DNA of 49,545 nt from Thermoguttaceae bacterium (GCA_029975295.1 JARKPK010000013.1:1-49545); one strand, 5' to 3'; shown: positions 35,429 through 44,296, counted from the stretch's first letter. Notes: a model not told the origin generated them from the sequence alone. A program made the numbers and translations.

Positions 35429-35591
35429 ATTTAGCATCGCCGTTCCGGCCGGGCAATGCACCAATTCGATCGGGCTTGGTGCGATGCTCCAATAGCATTG
35501 CCGAGCCGGTAGCGTGGCAAGCGGCATTGTCCCGACGAAGTAATGTGCGGCACGATCGGCCCCCGGTCAGCTCTGTCATTGGGAACCAATC
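35429..35591 (+). promoter_or_regulatory. Structured 5' leader; candidate riboswitch with pseudoknot
   Basis: Possible pairings: P1 AGCATCGC (35433-35440) with GCGATGCT (35481-35488), 8 bp; P2 GGCAATGC (35452-35459) with GCATTGCC (35495-35502), 8 bp, extendable by CCGGC (35445-35449) with GCCGG (35505-35509); P3 ACCAA (35460-35464) with TTGGT (35476-35480). P1 and P2 cross, so they make a pseudoknot or exclude each other. The P2 left arm can also pair with GCATTG-T-CCC (35524-35533). ATTGG/CCAAT (35578-35590) hairpins right against the ATG, and its CCAAT repeats the P3 arm. No SAM-I core sequence is visible. Confidence 0.45.
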
Positions 35592-36794
35592 ATGGCCTCT
35601 GATCACGAGAAGCAACTGCAACAGTGCGGCTGGTCAACGCGCGCGATTCATGCGGGCGAAGCGCGGCAGAAGCCCGGCGACGCCGTCACCGACGCGATTT
35701 ACTGTACCTCGACCTACACGTTCGAGAACCTTGCGGCCGCTCGTGAGTTCTACGTCGCCAAGAAACCGCGAGAAGAGTACGGACGCTACGGAAACCCGAG
35801 CGAGAAGGTGCTCGAACGCAAACTGGCGGCCCTGGAAGGCGGCGACGCGGCGGTGCTGCTCGGCTCGGGCATGTCGGCGCTGGCAGCGTTGATGCTGGCC
35901 AAGTTGGCGTCCGGCGACCACGTGGTGCTGATGGATCAGTGCTACCACCGATCGCGCGAGTTGTGCACCGGCTACCTCAGCCGCTTTCAAGTCGGGGCGA
36001 GTTTGACGCCCGCATGCGATTACGACGCCATCGAGTCGGCCATCACCCCGAAAACCAAGCTTCTTCTGGCGGAATGTCCGACCAATCCGCACCTGAGTGT
36101 CATTGATTTGGCTCGGTTCGCCGAGATCGGTCGCCGGCACGCCGTTGAAACGGCGGTCGACGCCACGCTGGCCACCCCGTTCAACGTGCGTCCCTTGGAT
36201 TACGGCATCGACTACGTCGTCCATTCCTGCACGAAGTACTTGGCCGGCCATAACGATCTGCTGGCAGGAGTGGTGATCGGCAGCGCGGAAAAACTAGAGA
36301 GCATTCGCCATCTCCGCGGGCTGCTGGGGTTGATCAATGAGCCGCACAACATCTACTTGATGCTCCGCGGCCTAAAGACGTTCGAGTTGCGCATGGAACG
36401 GCACAACGAAAATGGCCGGCGTTTGGCCGAGTTCCTAGCAGAACACCCGCGGGTGGAGAAGGTGTTCTATCCCTCGTTGCCCGATCACCCGCAACACAAC
36501 CTCGCCCGGCAACAAATGCGCGGGTTCGGCGGGATCGTCACATTCTTGGTCAAGGGCGGCGACGCGGAGGCTACCGCGCACGTCGTTGATCGGGTGCGCA
36601 TTCCGCGAATCGGGCCGAGCCTGGGCGGTCCCGAGTCGCTGATCGATTTCCCTTTGCTGATGAGCTACCACGACTTCTCGCCCGAGCAGCGGGCCGCCTG
36701 GGGCATCCCCGACAACATGATCCGCGTGGCCTGCGGGTTGGAAAATCCCGACGACCTGATTGCCGATTTCGCCCAAGCGCTGGCGGTTGGTTGA
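35592..36794 (+). CDS. Cystathionine gamma-synthase family PLP enzyme
   Basis: A 400-residue transsulfuration-type enzyme (cystathionine gamma-synthase, beta/gamma-lyase or O-acetylhomoserine sulfhydrylase). The PLP Lys is K215 in HSCTKYLAGHND, with D190 in VDATLATPFN under the ring. Phosphate-binding contacts are in YGRYGNPS (63-70) and GSGMSA (91-96). LGGPESLIDFPLLMSY and RVACGLENPDDL are the usual C-terminal blocks. The family cannot be split into enzymes by sequence reading alone. It probably acts in methionine or cysteine metabolism, which fits the regulated leader in front. No Shine-Dalgarno site is visible; the start is fixed by the family N-terminus. It stands alone after its own promoter. 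Confidence 0.94.
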   Translation: MASDHEKQLQQCGWSTRAIHAGEARQKPGDAVTDAIYCTSTYTFENLAAAREFYVAKKPREEYGRYGNPSEKVLERKLAALEGGDAAVLLGSGMSALAALMLAKLASGDHVVLMDQCYHRSRELCTGYLSRFQVGASLTPACDYDAIESAITPKTKLLLAECPTNPHLSVIDLARFAEIGRRHAVETAVDATLATPFNVRPLDYGIDYVVHSCTKYLAGHNDLLAGVVIGSAEKLESIRHLRGLLGLINEPHNIYLMLRGLKTFELRMERHNENGRRLAEFLAEHPRVEKVFYPSLPDHPQHNLARQQMRGFGGIVTFLVKGGDAEATAHVVDRVRIPRIGPSLGGPESLIDFPLLMSYHDFSPEQRAAWGIPDNMIRVACGLENPDDLIADFAQALAVG

Positions 36795-37093
36795 TTGCGT
36801 CCAACAGGCGCGACGGCCTGAAGCAATGCCTCGCGCCTGGCTCGCGCATGACAGCGACGGCGCACAATATCAACAGCGATTGGCGATGTTTTTTCGCAAA
36901 GCCCCCGGCGAAAACCCTCGGCAACGCCGGCCGACATGGTACAATAACGGTCACTGGCGCCCGGAACAACAATGCATCGAGGCCGACCATTAGCGGATCG
37001 TGTGCCACGGAAGGGTGGCCGGCCGCGATTTTGCCTTGTGCTTCTGGCAGAGAATGGTTCCGTGAGGGCCATCGGGCGTGAGGGATCGCAATC
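36795..37093. promoter_or_regulatory. Gap with extended -10 promoter candidate
   Basis: No gene. TGG-TACAAT (36937-36945) is an extended -10 type element without a clear -35, about 150 bp before the response-regulator gene. Confidence 0.3.
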
Positions 37094-37567
37094 ATGTCGT
37101 CCACCGAGAATGCCGGCAGTCGAAAGACCGTAGGGCGTCCCATGGAAGTCCTCCTCATCGAGGACAACTTGGAAGACGCGCGCAATACGATCTGTTCGCT
37201 GCATGATGGCAGCATCCCGTGCCGGGTGACGCTTTGCGTGGACGGCGAAGAAGCCTTGCGATTCCTCCGGCGTGAAGCCGAATTTCGGCAGGCCCCGCGG
37301 CCCGACCTGATCTTGCTCGATATCGAGCTGCCCAAGTGCGACGGAATCGAAATTCTCGACCGCATCCGCGGCGACCGGGATCTGGCCAACATGCCCGTGG
37401 TGGTTCTAACCGCCTCGCGCACGCATCAGGCCGTGTTCGTGGCTCGGCAGTTGCACGTGGACGAGTATATGACCAAGCCCGTCAGCGTTGAACAGTTCCT
37501 GCGCGTAGTGCGCACCTTGCGGCACAAGCTGCTCCGCGGAGAGCTTGATATTCCCTCGCTGGAGTAG
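37094..37567 (+). CDS. Stand-alone response-regulator receiver (Rcp1-like)
   Basis: A 157-residue single receiver domain without an output domain. The acidic pocket is E23-D24, the phospho-acceptor D76 in LILLDIELP, the switch Thr T106 in VVVLTAS and the Lys K128 in YMTKPVS. The long beta4-alpha4 and the N-terminal extension resemble the Rcp1-type receivers that pair with phytochrome-like or hybrid kinases. No kinase gene lies beside it, so its partner is elsewhere. It acts by protein contact. The ATG at 37094 is used; a second at 37142 would drop the first 16 residues. Confidence 0.92.
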   Translation: MSSTENAGSRKTVGRPMEVLLIEDNLEDARNTICSLHDGSIPCRVTLCVDGEEALRFLRREAEFRQAPRPDLILLDIELPKCDGIEILDRIRGDRDLANMPVVVLTASRTHQAVFVARQLHVDEYMTKPVSVEQFLRVVRTLRHKLLRGELDIPSLE

Positions 37568-37753
37568 TGCAGTGTCGTTGGCCGGCCCACTGGCCGGCTC
37601 GGTGCTGCAAAACGCTGCGTCCACGGCGTTCTTCCCTTCGCAGCGGCGAAGCCGCCCCGGGGCGAACACGAAAGCGAGCACTGGTGGTCGAAAGGCGGTT
37701 GCCGCTTGTCGCTTGAACCAAACGGTTAAGACTTTGCAAATGAGGATGCATCG
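37568..37753 (+). terminator. Perfect 7-bp hairpin after the receiver gene
   Basis: GCCGGCC (37581-37587), loop CACT, GGCCGGC (37592-37598), 14 bases after the stop codon. No T-run follows, so it may be a transcript-end stabiliser more than a terminator. A near copy of this sequence lies inside the M16 gene at about 44976. Confidence 0.4.
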
Positions 37754-38374
37754 ATGAAAGGACAATGGGTGCGAGCTGCTGCCGGCTGGACGATTTTCTT
37801 CTGCGGCGTCTGCCTCTTGGCGGGCGAGGCGAAACTGCCCGATCCGCATTACGACTTCGAGCCGAACGACCCGAACTGGCTGAAACAGGCGGTCCAGTTT
37901 CACGGCCATTTGGGGCCCTGGGCGGCTGCCGGAGCCCGGTTGGCGATTGCCGCGCGCGACGCGGCCGGAACGAAAGGCTATTTCGACTTGGAAGTGATCG
38001 TCGAGGGCCCTTTCGCCCAACCGCCGAAAAGTTGCTTTCTCGACGGCGTGCAAGTGGCCACCGGGGCCACCTGGGGCAAGCGCAATATCGAGTGGAAGCC
38101 GGCCGACCAGATCGTCGTTCGGGTGCGCAACCTGCGTACCGGCGCAATGGCCGAGGCCCGACCGAGCGACGAGTTGATCAAATTGGCCACTTCGTTCAAA
38201 CCGAAGCCGAAAGTATCGGGCCAATCGGAGTCGGCGGCCGAAGAAGAACGCCACGACGAAGAACTCGAAGCCCTCGCCCGAAAGATCGCTCATCTGCCTG
38301 CGGAATCGCTCGGCTCCGTCACCATGCTCAAACCGCACGAGGCGTCGAAAAGCCCGAGCGGCAGCACCCACTAA
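37754..38374 (+). CDS. Exported FmdE-domain protein
   Basis: A 206-residue protein with a basic start and hydrophobic core (WTIFFCGVCLLAG, residues 12-24), so exported or membrane-anchored. Residues 40-150 are an FmdE (formylmethanofuran dehydrogenase subunit E) domain, with QFHGHLGPWAAAGARL (H50, H52) and CFLDGVQVATGATWGKRN (C94, D97), the metal-site blocks of the family. The C-terminus is charged and helical. FmdE domains occur with tungsten or molybdenum enzymes and as free-standing metal-binding proteins; a periplasmic one without the catalytic subunits nearby is unusual. A metal-related role is inferred. Confidence 0.85.
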   Translation: MKGQWVRAAAGWTIFFCGVCLLAGEAKLPDPHYDFEPNDPNWLKQAVQFHGHLGPWAAAGARLAIAARDAAGTKGYFDLEVIVEGPFAQPPKSCFLDGVQVATGATWGKRNIEWKPADQIVVRVRNLRTGAMAEARPSDELIKLATSFKPKPKVSGQSESAAEEERHDEELEALARKIAHLPAESLGSVTMLKPHEASKSPSGSTH

Positions 38375-38464
38375 ACTCGCCTGCGGGGGCATTGCCCGGT
38401 CGGCGCGCTTCGCGTTCGGCCCCGGCCCCGCGCATTGAGCCGCTTTGCCGGAACACAACGAACC

Positions 38465-39547
38465 ATGACTCCCGTGCGCGCCGAATTCGTGATGATGACC
38501 TGCCAGACGGCGGCTGCGCCGATTGTCAAAGCCGAGATCGCCGCCCGCTGGCCCGACTTCCGTTTCGCCTATTCGCGGCCGGGGTTCCTCACCTTTCGCC
38601 TGCCGGAAAACCATCGGCTTCGCGCCGACTTCGACTTGGGCTGCGTGTTTGTCCGCAGCCATGCGTTCTCGCTGGGGCGCATCGCCGGAAGCGACGATCA
38701 ACAGCGCGCGGCGGCCGCATGGGAGATGGTCAAGACTCTGCCGATCGAGCGGGTTCACGTATGGTCGCGTGATCGATGCGAACCCGGCTATCGCGGATTC
38801 GAACCTCGGATTACCGAAGAAGACCGCCGAATCCACCGCCTTCTGGTCGATGCCCGACCCGGCGCACAAACGCCCGCTAAGGCCGAGCAGTTCGAGCAAC
38901 CGGCCGAGCCGGGGGAATTGGTGTTCGACTGTGTCGTGGTTGATCCGGGCGTGTGGTATGCGGGCTTTCATCGGGTTCGGCCGGGTCCGAGCCAATACCC
39001 CGGCGGGCTGTGGCCGCTGGTGTTGCCCGAACACGCCGTTTCGCGGGCATGGTTGAAGATGGAAGAGGCCCTGCAATGGTCGCAGTTGCCGATCGGGCAA
39101 GGGGCGCGGGTAGCCGAAATCGGCAGCGCTCCCGGCGGGGCAAGCCAGGCCCTTCTGGCGCGCGGCTGCCATGTGTTGGGAATTGATCCGGCCGAGATGG
39201 ACGCAAGCGTGCTGGCCCACCCCAACTTCACCCACCTGCGAAGGCGAAGCACTCAAGTCCGTCGCCGCGAGTTTCGCAAGATCCGTTGGCTGGTTGCCGA
39301 TATGAACGTCGCGCCCAACTACACGCTCTCCGCTGTTGAAGGCATCGTGACGCATGCCGAGGTGAGCGTGCGGGGGCTGATCCTCACCTTGAAACTGATC
39401 GAGTGGGAAATGGCTTCGCGGGTTGCCGAATACCTCGATCGCGTCCGCGGATGGGGTTACAACATCGTCCGCGCGCGCCAATTGCAATTCAACCGACGCG
39501 AGCTTTGCGTGGCCGCTCTTCAGAAGCCCTTCCAGCGGAAGTCGTGA
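38465..39547 (+). CDS. RlmM-like rRNA 2'-O-methyltransferase
   Basis: A 360-residue protein with an N-terminal THUMP-like part (residues about 1-200) and a C-terminal Rossmann methyltransferase. Motif I is VAEIGSAPGGASQALL (about 216-231), and WLVADMN and LILTLKLIEWE carry the Asp and Lys of the K-D-K-E 2'-O-methyltransferase set. RlmM methylates C2498 of 23S rRNA in E. coli; the similarity is clear in architecture, but target identity is not proven. The ATG at 38465 is preferred over the TTG at 38435. Confidence 0.82.
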   Translation: MTPVRAEFVMMTCQTAAAPIVKAEIAARWPDFRFAYSRPGFLTFRLPENHRLRADFDLGCVFVRSHAFSLGRIAGSDDQQRAAAAWEMVKTLPIERVHVWSRDRCEPGYRGFEPRITEEDRRIHRLLVDARPGAQTPAKAEQFEQPAEPGELVFDCVVVDPGVWYAGFHRVRPGPSQYPGGLWPLVLPEHAVSRAWLKMEEALQWSQLPIGQGARVAEIGSAPGGASQALLARGCHVLGIDPAEMDASVLAHPNFTHLRRRSTQVRRREFRKIRWLVADMNVAPNYTLSAVEGIVTHAEVSVRGLILTLKLIEWEMASRVAEYLDRVRGWGYNIVRARQLQFNRRELCVAALQKPFQRKS

Positions 39548-39626
39548 GCCCATCGCCCGGCGCGGCGATTCCCGGTTTCACCAGTCTCGAAACGGCGCTG
39601 ATGCCTCCGATGAGGACGGCGGGCTC

Positions 39627-39974
39627 TTATTGAAGCGGCGATTGTTGCCAACGTGCGCGATCGATTTCGGGAATGGGTTTTTCGTACTCGCGAGGGCGCA
39701 CGCCGGTGAGCGACGGTCCGCCGTTGTCCTGAGGATAAGGATCAAAACGCACCGCCCGCTGCTGTTGGCGGTCGGCCGGGCCCGGCCCAAACAGCCGCGG
39801 CCATCCGAAATCGGGGCGATCTTGGGCGCAGCCGCACGCGGCAACCGCCAAAGCCCAAGCCCACAACAACCTCTGGCAACAATCAATCAAAGCGGTTTCT
39901 CCCCGCTGCCCCATTTGAACCCAATGGCGCGGCCCCGGCGGCAACAATGCCCGGCGATCGCCGGTTCTTTTCAT
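39627..39974 (-). CDS. Small lipoprotein with FDPYP motif
   Basis: A 115-residue protein. The ATG at 39974 has GGAGG six bases upstream (39981-39985), which fixes the start. After a basic N-terminus comes the hydrophobic core and lipobox LAVAAC. The rest is Pro/Arg-rich, with FGPGPADRQQQRAVRFDPYP and a C-terminal EYEKPIPEIDRARW. I recognise no enzyme domain. It is transcribed divergently from the thioredoxin/YHS gene. Confidence 0.75.
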   Translation of the reverse strand: MKRTGDRRALLPPGPRHWVQMGQRGETALIDCCQRLLWAWALAVAACGCAQDRPDFGWPRLFGPGPADRQQQRAVRFDPYPQDNGGPSLTGVRPREYEKPIPEIDRARWQQSPLQ

Positions 39975-40533
39975 CGGAAGCCTCCATCGGTTTGATCGGC
40001 TCAAACCCATCGACATCCGACGGCCCAAATATAGGCGGACAACCGGGCCGAGCGATAGATCAAAATTCCGTATTATCCACACATCCACGCACGCTACCGC
40101 TACTGAGGTCGGCATGCGATCATCGGCGTGGCCCTCGATCAGCTTTCTTTGCCCCTGACAACACAATCACCATCAGAAAAACCGCTACAACCGTCAAATT
40201 TTGCCAATCTTCACCGTCGTGTCCGCCGATAAAAAGCCCTGAGCGCCCACGATGGCTCTTGGAGAACCGATGCGCGAGACGGCCACGGTTCGCAACGCTC
40301 GCTGAGAGCGCCTGTTGCGACTCGCAAGAGCAACGCGGGTCCGAGGTGCATGGTTTGGCGAACTTCGGCCGTGACGTTTGCGACTCGGTGCATTGCGGTT
40401 CTTCGGGCCCTTGGCGAACACTGCCGGTTTGCCCAGGCGTCCAACACTCAAAGACATCATCGATCCCGCAATTCGGAGCGGATGAAATCCAGCGTCGCCA
40501 GCTTCGTTGGCCAACAACAAAGGGCCGATACCG
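39975..40533. other. Divergent intergenic region
   Basis: A 559-bp gap. It is less GC-rich than its surroundings, mainly at 40060-40230, where promoters for one or both genes probably lie. A minus-strand frame ending at 40120 contains a hydrophobic stretch (NLTVVAVFLMVIVLSG) but has no usable start nearby, so I do not call it a gene. Confidence 0.4.
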
Positions 40534-41946
40534 ATGTGCGTTAGTTCGTGGCGTGGCGTTTGGGCAGGCGTAATCATCGCATTGGCAGTGTCGGGAGCAC
40601 GCGCCGAGCCGCTTGGTCCGGCCTGGCTGGCTTCGGCCGAGGCCGCGCGCCAACAATCTCTTGCTACCGGCAAGCCCATCTTGATCTACTTCTATGGCGA
40701 ACGCTGTCCCGCGTGCAAGGTGATGCAGCGCGACGTGCTCAGTCGGGCCGATGTGCTGGAGGCCCTGCGGGCGCAGTATGTGCTGATGCAGGCCAACGCG
40801 GATCAGGTTCCGGCATTGGCCAAACAGTACGGCGTGGTTGCACTTCCGACGACCATTGCCATTTCGGCCGATGGTCAGGCGCTAGACAAGATTCAGGGCC
40901 GGCTCGACGCCGCCAATTACGTGGCCCGGTTGAACCAAACGGCCGCCAACGCTCGTCGCGCTCCGGCCGGCGCCGCCCCGCAAGTCGCAGCCGCACCGGC
41001 AAGCAGCCCGGCCGGCCTGCCGCGCATGGGCGACTACACGCCGCCCATGCCCGGCGGTTACTCCCCCGCCCCCGCCCCCAACGGCGTCCCCGGAAACAAC
41101 CCGGCCATGGTCGGCCCTTGGGCGAATTCCGCTTCGCCCGCGGCTCCTTCAACCGTGCCGCCGGGTACCACTGGCGGCTATCATCCGGCCGCGACGGCGG
41201 TTCCGCCGGCAACGACACCGCAACCGCAAGTCTATGCCGCGTCGCAAAGCGGACAGGCGTTTCCTCAACCGGTGCAGCAGTGGCCGGTGGCCGCCGGCGC
41301 GACACCGGCAACGCAAACGGCGCCGGCAACAGTTCCCGCCGCCACGGTGCCGCCATCGATGGGTGATCGAACCTATCAACCTGCGTCCGGCGCACCGCCG
41401 ACGGCCGGCACCCAACCGCCGCCCGCCGTGCCCGTCGCTCCGCATGCCGCCACACCGGGAATCGGCGCCGCTGCCAGTTATGCGCCGCCCGCCACTCCGC
41501 AGCAAGCGCCGCCATCGCCCGCTGCGGCGAGCCAGGGAACTGGCGTCATCGCTGCCCCGTCGGCGGCAGTCAATCCGCCGCTCGCTCTGGAAGGTTTCTG
41601 CCCGGTTGAATTGTGCGAACGCCAGCGATGGACCCCGGGCGATCCGCGTTACGGGCTGGTCCACCGCGGCCGCACCTACCTCTTCGCCGGTGCAGAACAG
41701 CGAGATCGATTCAACGCCGATCCCGATCGCTACGCTCCGATCCTCTCCGGAACGGATATCGTCTTGGCGATCGAACAAGGCCGGCAGCTCGACGGACTGC
41801 GTCGTCACGGCGTGTTTTACAACGGCCGGGTCTATCTCTTCTCCAGCGAAGAGAGCCTCCAGCGGTTCGCGCAGCGGCCCGACTTCTACGCCGACCAGGC
41901 GCTGCAAGCAATGCGCGCCGGGGCAGTGCCCGTCTACTACCGATAG
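40534..41946 (+). CDS. Secreted thioredoxin - Pro-rich - double YHS-like protein
   Basis: A 470-residue exported protein. Signal peptide about residues 1-24. A thioredoxin-fold domain has the active-site pair C58-P-A-C61 (GERCPACK) and the cis-Pro in VALPTT. A 300-residue Pro/Ala-rich linker follows. The C-terminal 130 residues hold two YHS-like repeats: GFCPVELCERQRW...YLFAGAEQRDRF and a shorter FYNGRVYLFSSEESLQRF. YHS domains are small and often metal-linked. A role in thiol or metal handling at the cell surface is an inference. The ATG at 40534 is preferred over the TTG at 40507. Confidence 0.87.
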   Translation: MCVSSWRGVWAGVIIALAVSGARAEPLGPAWLASAEAARQQSLATGKPILIYFYGERCPACKVMQRDVLSRADVLEALRAQYVLMQANADQVPALAKQYGVVALPTTIAISADGQALDKIQGRLDAANYVARLNQTAANARRAPAGAAPQVAAAPASSPAGLPRMGDYTPPMPGGYSPAPAPNGVPGNNPAMVGPWANSASPAAPSTVPPGTTGGYHPAATAVPPATTPQPQVYAASQSGQAFPQPVQQWPVAAGATPATQTAPATVPAATVPPSMGDRTYQPASGAPPTAGTQPPPAVPVAPHAATPGIGAAASYAPPATPQQAPPSPAAASQGTGVIAAPSAAVNPPLALEGFCPVELCERQRWTPGDPRYGLVHRGRTYLFAGAEQRDRFNADPDRYAPILSGTDIVLAIEQGRQLDGLRRHGVFYNGRVYLFSSEESLQRFAQRPDFYADQALQAMRAGAVPVYYR

Positions 41947-42436
41947 CCATCCTCATCCCTCATCCGGCCGAGCGTTTCGCTTGCGCTGATTGAGCGCCGC
42001 CGCCAAAGGCCGGCCGACGTCGATCTGGCCCGGGGACCAGCCTCCGGCCGACCGCCCGGCACAGATCGGTTTTCGCATTGGGTTCGACCAGCCGCCGGTT
42101 ATCGCTCGGCCGAACGAGTCGCATCAACCGCCGTGACCGTTCCACGCCCCCGACCCGCCGGTTATCCCTCGGCCGTTGACCGGCTATCGGTCGATCGCTT
42201 GACGCGGCATCGCGCCGCATGATTCAATGCCGACATGCGGTGCGATGGTCGCCGCTGAACGGGGCACTCCCGCAACCCGCTTTGTCACTTCGCCCTCGGC
42301 AGCGTGCCCCGCATCGCCACAATCGCGACTGTTGGCAGCGAGCATGGGCGTCCCGCCGGTTCGGCCGGAAGCGATTTCCGGAGTCTGCCCTTCGACCAAC
42401 CGACAGACGTTTCTGTCCAACTGGGATGAGCAATCG
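41947..42436. repeat. 490-bp gap with near-identical 21-bp direct repeats
   Basis: No gene. CCGCCGGTTATC(G/C)CTCGGCCG occurs at 42092-42112 and 42155-42175 with one mismatch, 63 bp apart. A third, partial copy (ACCGGCTATCGGTCG) lies at about 42179-42193. They lie 240-345 bp upstream of the GH5-like gene and could be operator sites. Confidence 0.5.
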
Positions 42437-44296
42437 ATGAATCGAACAAGATCGTGCGCTGGGCAAGGAGTTCTTCTGGCGGTCGTTGCGGCTTTTCCGC
42501 TTTTTGCGTGGGCGGCTCAGCCCGGACCGCGTCCGATGGATCATTTCATTACGCGTCGCGGCGCCGTGTTGTACGAGGGCGATCGCCCGTGGCGTTTCGT
42601 CGGCGCGAACATGCCCGGGCTCGTGCTGCCCTACGACTTCACCTTGCGCATGCCCGAGCGAATGATTTGGCCCAACGCCTGGGAGCAGGAAGACGGGTTT
42701 CGAACGCTCGATCAGATGAATTTGCGCTGCGTACGGACATGGAATCTGCCGATCGCGGCGCCGAACGAACCGGAACCGGTGCGAGCCTACGTTTTGGGGC
42801 CGAACCGTTTCAACGAAGAGGCGTTCGTCGTGATGGACCGGGCGATTGCCTTGGCCGAGAAGTACTCCGTGCGGATGATGATTCCGCTGACCGCCGAGGC
42901 GGGCGGATATCTCGGCGGCATTCAAACCTACGCCGCTCATCGCGGCAAGCCGTCCGGCGCTTTCTACACTGATCCCGAGATCAAGGCGGATTTCAAGGCG
43001 ACCATCCGCTATGTGCTCTCGCGCCGCAACACGGTCACCGGTCGCCCCTATCGCGACGAGCCATCGGTGCTCGGCTGGCAATTCGGCAACGAGCTGCGGA
43101 CGGCGCCGCCCGACTGGCAGGCGGAGATGGCCGAGGTGATCAAACAACTTGCTCCCCGCCAACTGGTGATCGACGGGCGCGACGACCGCATTCCCGACGA
43201 GCCCGATCCGAACATCGACGTCTATGTGCGGCATTATTACGGCGGCGACTGGCTGAAGAACTTGGAGGTCGATGGCAAGAAGCTCGCCGGCAAGCGGCCG
43301 CTGATCATCGGCGAGTTCGGCCTGAGCAGCGATGTGGCCATGATCGGCCGTTTTCTCGACGCAGTGCGGCAAAGCGACATCAGCGGCGCGATGATCTGGA
43401 GCATGTACTTCCGCCATCGCGACGGGGGATTCTACTGGCATCAGATATTCACGCATCCCAGCCTGATGTCGTACCATTGGCCGGGGTTCGCCTCGGGCGA
43501 GGCGCACCGCGAACGGGCGATACTTCACCTGCTGCGGCAGAAAGCCTTTGAGATTCGCAATGAACCCGTCGCGCCGATCCCGGCCCCTTCGCCGCCCGAG
43601 CTGTTGCCGTTCGACACTCAAGCAATGTTCTCTTGGCGAGGCTCGACCGGGGCCGACTCGTATCGCGTCGAACGGGCGGAAGCCAAGGAAGGCCCGTGGG
43701 CCGTGGTCGCCGATGGGGTGTCCGACGCTGCAACCGCCTATCGGCCGCTTTTCGTCGATGAATCGGCGCGTCCCGGGCAATCGTGGCACTACCGCGTAAT
43801 CGCCAAGAACAGCGGTGGCGAATCGCTTCCGTCAAACGTCGTCGGGCCGGTGAAGATTCGATACGGCTGCCTGGTTGACGAACTTGAATCGCTCGCCAAG
43901 GCGCATTCCCACTCGCCGGGCTTGAAGCTCGACAACGCCTTCAACGCCCTGTTCGCCGAGCATCTCTATCGGGCCGTGGGAGAAACCGGCGACGAACTCG
44001 TCTATCGTTCGCCGCAACCGATCAAACTCCTTTGCGTTTTCGCTTGGTCGGGTCCGCTCGATTCCGTCCCTTTGGTCCTCGAAGCGTCCGCCGACGGTGA
44101 GCGATTCCAAGCGATCGAAGCCCTCGCGCAACGCCGCGGTTTCGACGACCTGAAGGATCGAGCCCCCTCGCAATTGCGCAAACGGGGCGTCGGCGCCCAG
44201 TGGCGGATCGAAGCCGAGCCGCCCGCCGAAACGCAATTCCTGCGGCTGCGCTGGCGCGTCCCCTGTGCGATCGATCGCGTGGAGCTATACTACTGA
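42437..44296 (+). CDS. Secreted GH5-like mannanase/cellulase with FN3 and discoidin-like domains
   Basis: A 619-residue exported glycoside hydrolase. Signal peptide 1-27. The TIM-barrel part has the acid/base pair N218-E219 in VLGWQFGNE and the nucleophile E293 in IIGEFG, with a His/Tyr in VYVRHYYGG (H266), as in GH5 endo-beta-mannanases and cellulases. A fibronectin-III-like domain (about 391-474) and a C-terminal beta-sandwich like an F5/8 discoidin domain (about 480-619) follow and would bind glycans. Start at the ATG that gives the signal peptide. Confident for GH-A fold; the exact GH family and substrate are not certain. Confidence 0.88.
   Translation: MNRTRSCAGQGVLLAVVAAFPLFAWAAQPGPRPMDHFITRRGAVLYEGDRPWRFVGANMPGLVLPYDFTLRMPERMIWPNAWEQEDGFRTLDQMNLRCVRTWNLPIAAPNEPEPVRAYVLGPNRFNEEAFVVMDRAIALAEKYSVRMMIPLTAEAGGYLGGIQTYAAHRGKPSGAFYTDPEIKADFKATIRYVLSRRNTVTGRPYRDEPSVLGWQFGNELRTAPPDWQAEMAEVIKQLAPRQLVIDGRDDRIPDEPDPNIDVYVRHYYGGDWLKNLEVDGKKLAGKRPLIIGEFGLSSDVAMIGRFLDAVRQSDISGAMIWSMYFRHRDGGFYWHQIFTHPSLMSYHWPGFASGEAHRERAILHLLRQKAFEIRNEPVAPIPAPSPPELLPFDTQAMFSWRGSTGADSYRVERAEAKEGPWAVVADGVSDAATAYRPLFVDESARPGQSWHYRVIAKNSGGESLPSNVVGPVKIRYGCLVDELESLAKAHSHSPGLKLDNAFNALFAEHLYRAVGETGDELVYRSPQPIKLLCVFAWSGPLDSVPLVLEASADGERFQAIEALAQRRGFDDLKDRAPSQLRKRGVGAQWRIEAEPPAETQFLRLRWRVPCAIDRVELYY

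Noticed and set aside
35429-35591. A known SAM-I, SAH, cobalamin or TPP riboswitch
   Set aside because: I looked for their conserved core sequences and did not find them; this is by eye only, so a covariance search is needed.
40120-40230. Small minus-strand membrane protein (NLTVVAVFLMVIVLSG)
   Set aside because: No start codon at a sensible place and A/T-rich third positions unlike real genes here.
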